A stretch of DNA of 64,000 nt from Syntrophomonas wolfei subsp. methylbutyratica (GTDB lineage: Bacteria; Bacillota; Syntrophomonadia; Syntrophomonadales; Syntrophomonadaceae), in the NCBI RefSeq assembly GCF_001570625.1, contig NZ_BBQT01000002.1:62001-126000 (forward strand), written 5' to 3'. This document shows, piece after piece, positions 29,801-38,162 of the stretch (positions within the stretch are counted from its first letter, which is position 1; each line of letters starts with the position of its first letter). The notes under the pieces were generated by a model. It did no database searches and was not told the origin of the DNA. It saw only the letters and a list, made by a program, of their open reading frames with translations. A program made the translations under genes and the position numbers.

Positions 29801-30324
29801 GCAGTGGCTATAGCGGCTGCCGCCCAATGGTTGGGGTCTACATCCTGTAATTGGGGTAATTCGGCCTCAGTTAGGCTCTGCTCGCTTAAACGCAAAAGAA
29901 GGCTTATCCCTTGAGCCCTGGTCAGGATTTCATCGGGATGAAAGCTGCCATCCGGAAAACCAGCTATGTATTTTGCTGCTGCTGCGGAATTAATATAATT
30001 TGCTGCCCAGTGGGATGAGTCTATATCACTAAAGCTGCTGTTGCCAGGGTTAGCTTTTTGCCCTGACAGCTTGCTTACTAATACTGCTGCTTGAGCTCGG
30101 GTTAAACCCTCACTTGGATGAAAACTGCCATCGGGGAAGCCGCTGATAATGCCCCGTTTGGCCATATAGTTTATATATACAAGATTGGCATCACTACTGC
30201 TAACATCATAGAATGCTGTGACGATTGCCTCTTGCTGCGGAGCAGCTGCAGCAATTCCGGTTAATATCAACAGGAGCAAGAAAGTAAAACTGCAGATAAA
30301 AATGTTCTTCAGTGATCTTGGCAT
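26833..30324 (-). CDS. S-layer anchored protein: 3 SLH, FecR-like domain, prolyl oligopeptidase (S9)
   Basis: Cell-surface protein of about 1163 residues. ATG 30324 follows AAAGGA; the open frame begins at 30357. After a signal peptide (about 1-30) come three SLH domains (about 35-205; FPDGSFHPSEGLTRAQAA repeated), which bind wall polysaccharide. A FecR-like domain follows (about 235-320; VRAGDTLITANDGEAEINYPDG), then a low-complexity Ser/Gly/Gln-rich linker. A C-terminal S9 module has a degenerate propeller (about 590-880) and an alpha/beta hydrolase with GHSYGGYISF (nucleophile Ser), YAGQDDAVYP (Asp) and LPDSGHTPDT (His). It is probably a surface peptidase of unknown substrate. Confidence 0.88.
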   Translation of the reverse strand: MPRSLKNIFICSFTFLLLLILTGIAAAAPQQEAIVTAFYDVSSSDANLVYINYMAKRGIISGFPDGSFHPSEGLTRAQAAVLVSKLSGQKANPGNSSFSDIDSSHWAANYINSAAAAKYIAGFPDGSFHPDEILTRAQGISLLLRLSEQSLTEAELPQLQDVDPNHWAAAAIATALAAGMIDTENNTFKPDQAFNRGDLTRSLSLLLTKAPDLNRQELIGHLIIKTGSVKHKRDGSEKTQPINTTTTVRAGDTLITANDGEAEINYPDGSGILLKPNSQLIIKTASGRAYIVKGGKPGTAVDQLEIELSSGQVFGALASKYTASNKDTDEETIADNKFSKLVSRDNHSNLAAAQSSPQPWYKSAKKKKNKIKVAMPWGEVAINGSFWSNYSSNSSSGMSLLQGEGSLTSGGVTRNLSPGQSSVSSSDGRPPSLPHLMSPSEARDWTQQRSWLGERAAEMQGQQEAIEPGSGSQEPGADPGSHLLTYKLGQALAQTEQTAAATASGSSGGGGKQTPDSFIDMESFLKMAIPYITFEQGEDPGYIAKKQGFIKDELRGEVYRDDILYSLLRMTYVPIPPDADLLQLAKEYGIISENDKTLQEENIKITTKTALQMMVNARNAWYERLEAEKPAEQLNLINYYISNSTYTYPQFMFSDDGQVLWYTVRGELKAINVSDASKSDRIPSNGSPKEEYPAQGGESAINIYDNSQVLRAVSIEVAPRRNYVTDKYILYRESPEKPWKRLIEFDLSLTRDYEIIGFSADNTKLIVKTNFYDNYASLYQVDPETMSKELIYHNPHADAAVELVSVLAGIPVFSLKNPETGELLTAIYVDDKTRLVCLREEMATIMDHVRADLGENHFPVAISPDFDYLVLLHRDDRDYGSYRLYNVESRKDTLLLASDIPVKDVGHTYPVSFKASDGQTVFGYLTLPPGKSPRNLPLIVNVHGGPQARYVWTPNEYALLVSNLDIGVLSVDFRFSIGYGNEYSDSASKNMPLAQQDVFESVNWAINSGIADPECIGIMGHSYGGYISFYQAAVHPDTYKAVISLMGVWDWTDLGLELIEDDPVPDYHRCSAPEPGTELAQLLSPSSYADKLKSPILIIYAGQDDAVYPSQNIRAIKELTEAGNTPQALYLPDSGHTPDTLENITAVFEEIKSFLNEQMKANP

Positions 30325-30542
30325 TATACATATCCTTTCTAAATGTGATATTTGCATCTATATCCGAACAATTCCTGTGATAAACTTTATTCTTTCCTTA
30401 AAGAGATAATCCTGCTACGAAGATTATAATTTATTAGGATAAACAAACAATCCTACCTATGCTGCTGGGGGTTGCTGCAATCATAAAACGAGGTTGATAG
30501 CTATTACCTTGTTCCCAGCCAATACTCAAGCGAAAATAGTTT

Positions 30543-30565
30543 GGCGGCGTAAGCCGCCTTTTTTT
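30543..30565 (+). terminator. Orphan intrinsic terminator
   Basis: Perfect GGCGGC-GTAA-GCCGCC followed by seven T. No gene on the plus strand ends here; a small RNA from about 30420 is possible, since GCTGGG (30464) and CCCAGC (30514) could close a larger fold. Confidence 0.8.
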
Positions 30566-30692
30566 ATGAGTAGAATACGGGAATGGGAAATAGAGTTATT
30601 TCAAGTTGTGGTATGATTTATCCATTGACCCTTTTATAATCCGGGGTATTATAGATAGGGGATTATAATTTTTTCTATGGATAATAAAAACT

Positions 30693-30862
30693 GACTCTAC
30701 TGCAAAAACCCTTTTTCTTGCATAAGGGTTGCATAAATATACAAAGCCTGATTCGGAACGACACGGGGGTCGTTCTCTACACACCCGTTGGTCGCTTTTA
30801 AGGTAGCTGAGCGGTATATTTATGCACGCTAATGCATATTTATAACTTTTTGCAGTGACATC
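30693..30862 (+). mobile_element. MITE-like element, copy B (170 bp, internally deleted)
   Basis: Left end GACTCTACTGCAAAAACCCT and right end complement GATGTCACTGCAAAAAGTTA; TTGCATAAATATACAAAGC next to the left end as in the other copies. The interior is shortened, with an unrelated stretch around 30749-30780. AAAACT directly flanks both ends, possibly a worn target duplication. It lies upstream of the Ig/membrane-anchored protein at 30930. Confidence 0.75.
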
Positions 30863-30929
30863 AAAACTTAATCTGATTTACGGCATTTTTGGTAAATTTG
30901 ACAATAGAGATTTAAAGGGGGTTGCTATA

Positions 30930-31823
30930 GTGTTTAGTAAAATGAAGAACAAGTCAAGCCTATGGGCCATTATAGTGCTGGCAGTGCTGGCTTGCGCACT
31001 ATTGGTGCTGCCGGCAATGGCAGAAGGTGATGGCGATGGTAGCGGCGGAGGCAAGGGTGTCCCGCTGGGACTGACCTCATCTAATCCTGCGGATGGTCAG
31101 AAGGATGTTCCTGTAAAGGGAGACATACAACTTACTTTTAATAAGAATGTAATATTTTTAGGGATAAGGGATGCCAATAAAACCTGTTTTTCACTGTCTG
31201 CTGCTGATGGCAGCCAGGTGCCGATTGAAGTGATAATGGCTGATGACCAGCTGGAATTCGAAAAAAGAAGGGATATTGCGCTGCGACCATTAGAAGAACT
31301 TAAGCCGGGAACGGCCTATGTGGTAAGGATATCACCTCAGTTGCAGGCGAAAAATGGTAGCAGTTTGGGTCATGAGGTTACGGTTAATTTCGTTACCGCA
31401 GGAAAGGCTGCTGCTGTCGAAAAGCCGGTTAGCGAACCGGTAGTTGAAAAAAATCCTGCTGAGGTTAAAAAACCAGTAACAAATCTGCCAGACAATGAGG
31501 TAAAAAAACCAGCTGCCAATCTGACAGATAATGCTTCTGGAGTAAGCTCTGGAGATAGCCAGGCAGTGACAGAAGCGGCGGGGGAGACTGAGAATAAAGC
31601 AGCAGCAGAAAATAACAGCAAGACGGGAAGCGAGGATAATAAAGAGGTAAAAAGTGAAGAGTCGAGGACAGTAAAGGAGCCAACAGCATCCGCAGAAAAA
31701 GCGCCGCTTAAGGAAGCGGAGGAAGCTGAACAGAGTCCTTTTCCAGTTTATGCAGTTATAGCCGGAGTAGTATTGGTAGCAGGAGTGGGATATATCTTTC
31801 TTAGAAAAGGAAAGATGAAATAG
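30930..31823 (+). CDS. Exported Big_5 domain protein with C-terminal membrane anchor
   Basis: Protein of about 297 residues from GTG 30930, 8 bases after AAAGGGGG; the frame upstream runs into MITE copy B. A signal peptide (WAIIVLAVLACALLVLPAMA) precedes one SbsA/Big_5 Ig-like domain (about 45-150; SSNPADGQKDVPVKGDIQLTFNKNV and LKPGTAYVVRISPQL). A long Lys/Glu/Pro/Asn-rich spacer follows, and the chain ends in a transmembrane helix (FPVYAVIAGVVLVAGVGYIFL) with basic residues RKGKMK. No LPxTG. Such stalk proteins display a domain beyond the wall. The binding-protein lipoprotein follows 27 bases later and may be co-transcribed. Confidence 0.78.
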   Translation: MFSKMKNKSSLWAIIVLAVLACALLVLPAMAEGDGDGSGGGKGVPLGLTSSNPADGQKDVPVKGDIQLTFNKNVIFLGIRDANKTCFSLSAADGSQVPIEVIMADDQLEFEKRRDIALRPLEELKPGTAYVVRISPQLQAKNGSSLGHEVTVNFVTAGKAAAVEKPVSEPVVEKNPAEVKKPVTNLPDNEVKKPAANLTDNASGVSSGDSQAVTEAAGETENKAAAENNSKTGSEDNKEVKSEESRTVKEPTASAEKAPLKEAEEAEQSPFPVYAVIAGVVLVAGVGYIFLRKGKMK

Positions 31824-31850
31824 AGAAGCGGAATAGAAGAAGGGAACATA

Positions 31851-32963
31851 ATGAAGATGTTAATGAAATATAATACTAAAGCTATTTTGCGTAGCTTATT
31901 GACCGTATTCCTACTGTTGAGCCTGCTGCTATCCAGTGCTTGCAGTAAAGAGGAAAACAGGGAAACAGCACCCTCTGCAAATACCAGGACGATTACGGAT
32001 TGTATAGGGCGAGAAGTAAAAGTCCCGGCCCAGATAAGCCGGGTCGCCTGTCTCTGCCCGGAATCAGCATACACTATGGCCATGTTTGGCCAGGGGGATA
32101 AAATGGTGGCGGTGGTAGGTGGGGTTAAGAGAGATCTTATCCTTACGGAAATGTATCCCGGGATAAAAGACTTGCCAGTACCAAAGAGCAGTGCAGTAAT
32201 AAATATTGAGGAATTGGTAAAAACTGACCCCGATGTAGTTTTTGTTAAGAAAGATAGCTTCAGCAGCGAAGCCGAGGTTCAGAAGCTAAATAAAAGCAAG
32301 CTTTCCTTTCTGGTAGTAGATTTTAACAGTATGAAAGAACAACAGTACGCGATAGAAATGATGGGCTTGGTATTAGGTGCAGATGATAAAGCCCAAAAAT
32401 ACAATAACTATTATCAAAATTGCGTTGAGCGTGTGCAAAAACGGGTAGAGCTTATTCCCCAGGGGGAAAGGGTAAAGGTTTACCACGCTATTAACGAAGC
32501 TACCCGTACGGATATAAAAGGGAGTCTTTCGGCGGACTGGCTTGAGGCGGCTGGAGCTGACAATGTTTCGATCAATAAGGATTTAAAGACCTTGGAGGGA
32601 AAGTATTTCGCCAGCCTGGAACAGATTTTATTATGGAATCCTGAGGTAATATTGGTAAATGAAACGGGAGTAGCCAATTATATCTTGACCAATAATCAAT
32701 GGGCACCCTTGCAAGCGGTGAAAAACAAGAAGGTCTGGCAGTTACCCAATGGTATATCCCGCTGGGGTCATCCCTCTTCGCCCGAAACCCCCCTGGCAAT
32801 TTTGTGGACGGCCCAGACCTTATATCCGGAAAAGTTTCTTGACCTGGATATGGCGGCAGAAACCAGATCATTTTATAAGGATTTCTTCGGGCTGGAACTA
32901 TCGGAGGAAGTAGTTGACAGAATTATTGCCGGGGAAGGGATGCGTATAGCTCGCCCCCAGTAA
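31851..32963 (+). CDS. ABC-type substrate-binding lipoprotein (FecB/BtuF-like)
   Basis: Lipoprotein of 370 residues. The signal peptide ends in LLLSSAC-SKEEN, a lipobox. Residues 45-360 match the helical-backbone binding proteins of iron-siderophore or cobalamin importers: TITDCIGREVKVPAQISRVACL at the start, INIEELVKTDPDVVFVKKD, then a long helix and LEQILLWNPEVILVNE. A metal or cofactor ligand is likely but cannot be specified. No permease or ATPase lies beside it, so it is an orphan here. It is followed by two TiaS-like genes, an unexpected neighbour. Confidence 0.82.
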   Translation: MKMLMKYNTKAILRSLLTVFLLLSLLLSSACSKEENRETAPSANTRTITDCIGREVKVPAQISRVACLCPESAYTMAMFGQGDKMVAVVGGVKRDLILTEMYPGIKDLPVPKSSAVINIEELVKTDPDVVFVKKDSFSSEAEVQKLNKSKLSFLVVDFNSMKEQQYAIEMMGLVLGADDKAQKYNNYYQNCVERVQKRVELIPQGERVKVYHAINEATRTDIKGSLSADWLEAAGADNVSINKDLKTLEGKYFASLEQILLWNPEVILVNETGVANYILTNNQWAPLQAVKNKKVWQLPNGISRWGHPSSPETPLAILWTAQTLYPEKFLDLDMAAETRSFYKDFFGLELSEEVVDRIIAGEGMRIARPQ

Positions 32964-33060
32964 AATATGGGGTGAGATATAGCGTCAGATTAGGCCTGGT
33001 CATAAAAACGGCAGGGTGATGCTCACACCTGGCCCTGGAAGACAGGGAGGAATTACTTAA

Positions 33061-33789
33061 GTGGAAATATATGTTGCTATAGACGACACGGACAGCCTGG
33101 AATTCGGGGCTACCGGTCAATCTGCCAATGAACTGCGCAGGCTCATTGAAGACAAGGGCTGGGGGAAAAGCGAAGCGGTAACCCGGCATCAATTATTATT
33201 GCATCCGGATATACCATATACATCCCATAATAGCTCCATGTGTTTTAAGGCAGTAATTGGGGGCCACAATTTGGATGAATTCATCACTTCTGCGGCCAAA
33301 TTTCTCCGGGAGACCAGTGCAGCAGGCTCAGATCCGGGATTGTGCGTGGCTGTGAAAGAACGGATAAAAAACCTGGAAGAACTGTTGAGCTTTGGACACA
33401 AGGCCAAAGTCGAAGTATTGAGCAAGGCAGAAGCCTATAAGACGGCGGAAAACTGTGGCCTTCATCTTTCTGAACACGGAGGCACCGGACTGGGCATAAT
33501 CGGGGCCTTAGCCGGTATTGGATTGCGGATAACCGGAAATGATGGAAGATTCCAGGGGAGAGTTCAGTTGGGGAATAGTGGCGAAACAATTGCTGTAGGG
33601 GAAATCATTGCGCAAACAGAAATAGATGAAGTACAATCGATGGACGGGCAGGCACTGGCTAACGATGAAACAATGGTAATAGGTGAGAAGATTAAAACCG
33701 TTCTGCTTGAGGGTAAAAGGATACTCCTGGTTTATCGTGAGGGAGGAGCCTGGCATAGCTGTAATAATAAACAACTGAAGAATTATTAG
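33061..33789 (+). CDS. TiaS-like (DDTD motif) protein 1, function unknown
   Basis: Soluble protein of 242 residues, starting at GTG 33061 after GACAGGGAGG. The N-terminus EIYVAIDDTDSLEFGATG resembles the catalytic start of archaeal tRNA-Ile2 agmatinylcytidine synthetase (TiaS), and LLLHPDIPYTSHNSSMCF fits the following TiaS segment. It lacks the long TiaS C-terminal RNA-binding part, and bacteria use TilS for that tRNA, so another reaction is likely. GLGIIGALAGIGLRITGNDGRFQGR near 155 is shared with the next gene. The family assignment is from motif reading only. It follows the orphan binding lipoprotein by 97 bases. Confidence 0.65.
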   Translation: MEIYVAIDDTDSLEFGATGQSANELRRLIEDKGWGKSEAVTRHQLLLHPDIPYTSHNSSMCFKAVIGGHNLDEFITSAAKFLRETSAAGSDPGLCVAVKERIKNLEELLSFGHKAKVEVLSKAEAYKTAENCGLHLSEHGGTGLGIIGALAGIGLRITGNDGRFQGRVQLGNSGETIAVGEIIAQTEIDEVQSMDGQALANDETMVIGEKIKTVLLEGKRILLVYREGGAWHSCNNKQLKNY

Positions 33790-33825
33790 ATTAGAAACAA
33801 GCATTTTAACCGGAGGTTGCCGCTT

Positions 33826-34566
33826 ATGAAAATATTTGCAGCTATTGATGACTCTCGCCAGCTTGATGGAGGTAAAGCGGGAGAAACCGCTTCTTTATTA
33901 GGTAAATTCATAGAAGAGAATGGCTGGGGCAAATGCAGCATTCCCAGCCGGCACCGGCTTTACCCTCATCCTGATACCGCTTGTAAAAAACATAATACCG
34001 CTCGCAGTTTTTCGGCAGACATTGACGAGCAATACCTGAAAGATTTTATTGATTATGCCTGCAAACTGGTAAGATCAACTGGCACCCCTGATTCAAATGC
34101 CGGATTGGTGGTGGCTATCCCGGAGCTGATGGAAAATCTTGATGAGCTGATCGAATATGCCTACCGGGTTAAAGAAGGATTGGTAAGCCAGGATGAAGCA
34201 CTCAAATTCAAGAATAAGCCAGGCCTATATCTATTCGAATTAAATGGTAGTGGACGAGGAATAATCGGAGCGCTGGCTGCAGCAGGACTTCGCATCACCG
34301 GGAATGATGGGCAGTTTCGGGGAAAATTGCAAATAGGTACGGGGGAAGACTATATAGCCTCAGTAAAGGAAATTATAGATAAAAGCTATGTAGAACAAAT
34401 TAAAAATATGGATTTTGAAAATATCAGCGATAGTGAATATGTTCGCATGGGGGAAAAAGTAAAAGTAGTCTTGCTGGATAACAAATACACCTTAATGGTG
34501 TTTCCTACCGGAATTGAACACCCGAAGTGGCAGACCAGCACCACCCACATGTTGCGGGTATTCTAA
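33826..34566 (+). CDS. TiaS-like protein 2, divergent paralogue
   Basis: Protein of 246 residues, ATG 33826 with GGAGG 8 bases upstream. It is a clear paralogue of the preceding gene: KIFAAIDDSRQLDGGKAGETA, WGKCSIPSRHRLYPHPDTACKKHN, and GRGIIGALAAAGLRITGNDGQFRGKLQIG. The key DDTD motif has become DDSR, so the nucleotide/metal chemistry seen in TiaS may be lost. It may form a heterodimer with the first protein, which is inference. It is 36 bases downstream of it, same strand. Confidence 0.65.
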   Translation: MKIFAAIDDSRQLDGGKAGETASLLGKFIEENGWGKCSIPSRHRLYPHPDTACKKHNTARSFSADIDEQYLKDFIDYACKLVRSTGTPDSNAGLVVAIPELMENLDELIEYAYRVKEGLVSQDEALKFKNKPGLYLFELNGSGRGIIGALAAAGLRITGNDGQFRGKLQIGTGEDYIASVKEIIDKSYVEQIKNMDFENISDSEYVRMGEKVKVVLLDNKYTLMVFPTGIEHPKWQTSTTHMLRVF

Positions 34567-34589
34567 CGGTTGCCTGCAAATAGCACCTC

Positions 34590-34650
34590 CCCTCCATAGC
34601 CGTACTAACCCCCCATGGCCCAGGGGCCACAACCACCAATGAAAAGTGAG
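34590..34650 (+). repeat. Dispersed repeat pair, copy 1 (with 57229-57304)
   Basis: CCTCCATA, then AACCCCCCATGGCCCAGGGGC-CACAAC, then AATGAAAAGTGAG, matches the same order of blocks at 57229-57304. It contains a small hairpin CCCC / GGGG. Confidence 0.6.
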
Positions 34651-34668
34651 CGACTGCAGGGAGCAGAA

Positions 34669-36981
34669 TTACATCAGTTTGCAAAAGGTTTTAACCAACT
34701 CGGGGTCGAATTGAGTGCCGGCACATTTTCTTATTTCGCTGCGGGCTTCGGCAATACTCATGGCTTTTTTATAAGGACGACCCGAAGTCATAACATCAAA
34801 GGCATCAATTATGGCCAGGATGCGAGAGATAAGGGGTATTTCTTCTGCTTTTAAGCCCAGGGGGTAACCCTTGCCATCCCAGCGTTCATGATGGGCCAGG
34901 ATGGCTCCGGCGATGGGTGCGAGTTCGGGCAGGGTTAAAGCAATGCGATAACCGGTTTCGGGATGCTTCTTTACTATTTCCCATTCATTGGGGGAAAGCG
35001 GGGCAGGCTTATCCAGGATTTCATTGGGTATGGCTATATTACCCACATCATGCAAGACGGCCAGAAGCCTGAGATCGTCTAACTCGCTTTCGGGCAAGCC
35101 CAGCCTGCTACCTAATTGCTCTGCCAGCTCTTTTACATTCTGGCAATGTTCTTTCGTTTCGTGGCTTTTGGCCCAGAGGGTCTGCTGTAAGGAAAGTAGG
35201 AAGGAACTGCGGGCACTCTTGCTCTCCAGTAATTTATTGCGGTACATCTTATCTTCTGCTTCCTTAATGATAGCCTGTACATCCTGCAGGCTCTCATTTT
35301 TGCTGGCAGTACCCAGGGAGATACTTATGGGAATGGGAAAATCGCTGCTGCTTCGGGATTTTTCTTGAATTCGCTCGCATATTCTTTCCGCGCAATGGGG
35401 TTTGGTTTTAGGCAGCAGTATTATAAACTCGTCCCCCCCCCAGCGAGCTATTATATCCTCTTTGCGACAGGAATTTCTAAGTATTTCCGCGGCCTTTCGC
35501 AATAGCCGGTCGCCACTTTCGTGTCCCAGGGCGTCGTTGATTAGCTTCAAACCGTTGACATCGCCTATAATCAGGCTCAGGGGCAATTGCCTTTCTGTAT
35601 CGAGCCGGCTTAATTCTTCTTCGAAAAAGGCCCGGTTATAAAGCCCGGTCAGCTTATCATTAAAGCTCAAATACTTGACTTGCGCTTCGGCTTTTTTGCG
35701 CTCGGTGATGTCCATGAAGGAAACTACGGAGTCGCTGGTTCCAGGAATCAAATCTACCGTTATGAAGATATCTTTGATTTTCTGCTCTTTGTCCAGCAGT
35801 TTAAATTCATAGTGGGAGGGAGCAAGCCCCGGGTCGATTCTCCGTTGTTGATGATATCTTTTCATTCGTTCCCGGTCGTCCGGGTGTACGAAAATAGGCC
35901 ATTTCGTTTTATTTTCAATCTCTTCTTTGCTATAACCGGAAAGCACTTCAAACTCACTGTTAACCAGGGATGTCATTAAATCTTTATCAAAAATCATCAT
36001 GGCCGTTCCCGTGGTTTCAAAAATGGTTCGATAAAGCACTTCGGACTGGCGAAGAGCCTCCTCAAAGTGCTTGCGTTCGCTGATATCAAAGAGGGACCCG
36101 ATAAGGGCCGGTTGTCCTTCATATTGAATAGGGTTGGCATATATCTCCACCCAGAACTCTTTACCGCTTCGGGTTAGAAGCTTCATTTCATACTTTTCAA
36201 ATAGGTTTTCCCCTCTTTGCCAGGCCAGGGCTTTACTTTTAACCGGATCGCGGAAATCAGGATGAATAAAATCCCAAAAATCCATATAATAGTATTCTTC
36301 CTCATCATATTCCGTTAGGGGGGAAAATCGGGCATTTACATAACGCAAGCGGTTGTTTTGCAGGACAAATATCAAGGCGGGAGATGATTCGGCCAGCCCG
36401 CGAAAACGGGCTTCGCTGTCCCGCAATGCCTCCAGGGTTTGGCGGAAATCACTTATATCATGAAAAGACTCGATAGCTCCGGCTTTGGCACCGGTAAAAT
36501 CATAGAGCGGGGAGGCGGAAATACGTACAAAAATACCCTCCTTCCCTATTTTAGGGCAAAAGGCTTCCGCCGTCAGGGTTTCTTCCTTTTTAATCAGGCA
36601 ATCATATTGCCTGGGAAGGGTAATATCAGGGTTTAGAATCAGATCAATTAGGACAGGTCTGCGTTCACCGTAAAAGGGAAGGCTGTAGGCATAATTCCCT
36701 TTTACGGCAATGTCTTCTGCTTTAACACCAGTTAAATCCTCCATGGCTCGATTCCAGGAAATTACTTTCCCCTGTTTATCTACCACAAAGGTGGCATCAG
36801 GCAGCAAATTTATTATGTTTCTAAATTGTTGCCTGGAATCCTGCAGGGTTTTTTCTAGCTCCTGGTACTGGGCCTGTTCCCACAGCAAGGCTTGGCAGTA
36901 TTCCCTGGCCTGAGCCAATTCTTCTTGCAATTGCTTAATCTCATTTGGCAAAGCTGTCGATGGTTTATCTTTATTTCCCAT
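34669..36981 (-). CDS. PAS-GGDEF-HD-GYP cyclic di-GMP regulator
   Basis: Soluble signalling protein of 770 residues. A short coiled coil (IKQLQEELAQAREYCQ) is followed by three PAS domains (about 55-185, 190-310, 315-430). A GGDEF domain (about 435-590) has intact ARWGGDEFIILL, so it can probably make c-di-GMP. A C-terminal HD-GYP domain (about 600-770) has LHDVGNIAIPNEIL, HHERWDGKGYPLGL and the RIL-IIDAFDVMTSGRPYKKA signature, so it can probably degrade it. The Lys after HDxG is replaced by Asn. It stands alone on its strand, with the dispersed repeat near its 3' end. Confidence 0.92.
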   Translation of the reverse strand: MGNKDKPSTALPNEIKQLQEELAQAREYCQALLWEQAQYQELEKTLQDSRQQFRNIINLLPDATFVVDKQGKVISWNRAMEDLTGVKAEDIAVKGNYAYSLPFYGERRPVLIDLILNPDITLPRQYDCLIKKEETLTAEAFCPKIGKEGIFVRISASPLYDFTGAKAGAIESFHDISDFRQTLEALRDSEARFRGLAESSPALIFVLQNNRLRYVNARFSPLTEYDEEEYYYMDFWDFIHPDFRDPVKSKALAWQRGENLFEKYEMKLLTRSGKEFWVEIYANPIQYEGQPALIGSLFDISERKHFEEALRQSEVLYRTIFETTGTAMMIFDKDLMTSLVNSEFEVLSGYSKEEIENKTKWPIFVHPDDRERMKRYHQQRRIDPGLAPSHYEFKLLDKEQKIKDIFITVDLIPGTSDSVVSFMDITERKKAEAQVKYLSFNDKLTGLYNRAFFEEELSRLDTERQLPLSLIIGDVNGLKLINDALGHESGDRLLRKAAEILRNSCRKEDIIARWGGDEFIILLPKTKPHCAERICERIQEKSRSSSDFPIPISISLGTASKNESLQDVQAIIKEAEDKMYRNKLLESKSARSSFLLSLQQTLWAKSHETKEHCQNVKELAEQLGSRLGLPESELDDLRLLAVLHDVGNIAIPNEILDKPAPLSPNEWEIVKKHPETGYRIALTLPELAPIAGAILAHHERWDGKGYPLGLKAEEIPLISRILAIIDAFDVMTSGRPYKKAMSIAEARSEIRKCAGTQFDPELVKTFCKLM

Positions 36982-37066
36982 ACGTAACCCCCGTTTTACT
37001 TCTTTAAGGATGATTGGTTTTTGATAGAATATTGCACCGGGATGGGGTTTTTAATAGAAGCTTGGC

Positions 37067-37105
37067 GATGAAAAGCAATGATGAAAAGTAATGATGAAAA
37101 GTAAT
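37067..37105 (+). repeat. 13-bp tandem repeat, three copies
   Basis: GATGAAAAGYAAT three times in direct succession in the gap between the regulator at 34669-36981 and MITE copy C. Low complexity, function unknown. Confidence 0.8.
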
Positions 37106-37256
37106 GATAAATGCTATTATAATATTACAAAAAGGCTAAGCGCGGTATTTGTAATAGAACCATCCGGGAAAAACAGGACAAATTGCCCATTATTTTATCT
37201 GATAATTGTCTTATTCCACGAAAAACGAGCTCTTTCCTGCAAAAATAAAAAAATAT

Positions 37257-37363
37257 AATTAGTTGATGTAACTGCCTGCTTTCACCTTCGCCAACGCTCG
37301 TTTTGTATATTCATGCAACCCTTATGCAACAAATAGGGTTGCATGCAGTGGAGTCAATTAGTT
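37257..37363 (-). mobile_element. MITE-like element, copy C (91 bp) with perfect 8-bp target duplication
   Basis: The element occupies 37265-37355 in inverse orientation to copy A, ending in GCAGTGGAGTC, the complement of the standard end. AATTAGTT occurs immediately on both sides (37257-37264 and 37356-37363), a perfect 8-bp direct repeat. The left end GATGTAACTGC is also a degenerate terminus. Only the outer parts remain, including CTTCGCCAACGCTCG and GTATATTCATGCAACCCTTATGCAAC. Confidence 0.85.
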
Positions 37364-37523
37364 TAAGTTATGTTTTGTGGAAGGGCCTTGCTTAAAAAAT
37401 CTCCAACTCCGCAATGCCTCATCCTTACGAGTTTAATTTTTTTCTATCAAAATATTTTTTATAATGCGACTTTTTGGGGGAGGCTTTGCCTAAATATTGG
37501 TGATTAAGAGCCCCTCGGCTCTC

Positions 37524-38162
37524 CTATCCAATTGGCGGGATAACTGTCCATTTCACATCCGCGGAATGGTTATAGGCTACAGGGTATACTTTGCCCATTT
37601 TGATAGCCTCAATCAAATCTTTTTCATCTCTTAGTCCGTTCGGGAATACGGTGGCAAACTTGCCCAGTGCCTCCGTGTTATGAGCATCACTGGCTCCAAA
37701 AACCGGGATGCCCAGTTCCATGGCCAAATCACGGGCTTTCATATTGTTGGCATGGTCGGTACTGCCATTAAAGGCTTCCACCCCATGAAGGTCTTTATGC
37801 TCCCGGATAGAATTGCCCATACCCCGGTTGTTCTGTCTGAACGGATGAGCACTTATTGCTACTCCGTTTGCTTTATTAACCAAATCCAGCAGATAACGGG
37901 CCGATACTCTTTCTTCGGGAAGGCGTTCCAGACCAAATACAATCACATCACCTTCCCAAGTAAAAACCTCCGCACCAACAAAGATTGGATAACCCATCTG
38001 TTTCCTGTACTCATGCGCCCGGGCCATTATTTCCTGGCTATCATGATCGGTTATGCAGATGCCATCCAGACCAATAATCCTGGCCTGGGCAACGATTTCC
38101 TCCAATGTCATCTTACTATCGTCCGAAGTTGGATAGGCGTGAATATGAGTATCAATAATCAT
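37524..38162 (-). CDS. PHP-domain phosphoesterase
   Basis: Metal-dependent phosphoesterase of 212 residues. PHP motifs: DTHIHAYPTSDDSKMTLEEIV at the N-terminus, GICITDHDS near 36, AHPFRQNN near 103, and FGASDAHNTEALG near 157. Family members hydrolyse nucleotide or sugar phosphates; the substrate is not evident. It is on the same strand as, and downstream of, the ABC transporter operon, after 124 bases with no clear terminator, so it may be co-transcribed. Confidence 0.85.
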   Translation of the reverse strand: MIIDTHIHAYPTSDDSKMTLEEIVAQARIIGLDGICITDHDSQEIMARAHEYRKQMGYPIFVGAEVFTWEGDVIVFGLERLPEERVSARYLLDLVNKANGVAISAHPFRQNNRGMGNSIREHKDLHGVEAFNGSTDHANNMKARDLAMELGIPVFGASDAHNTEALGKFATVFPNGLRDEKDLIEAIKMGKVYPVAYNHSADVKWTVIPPIG

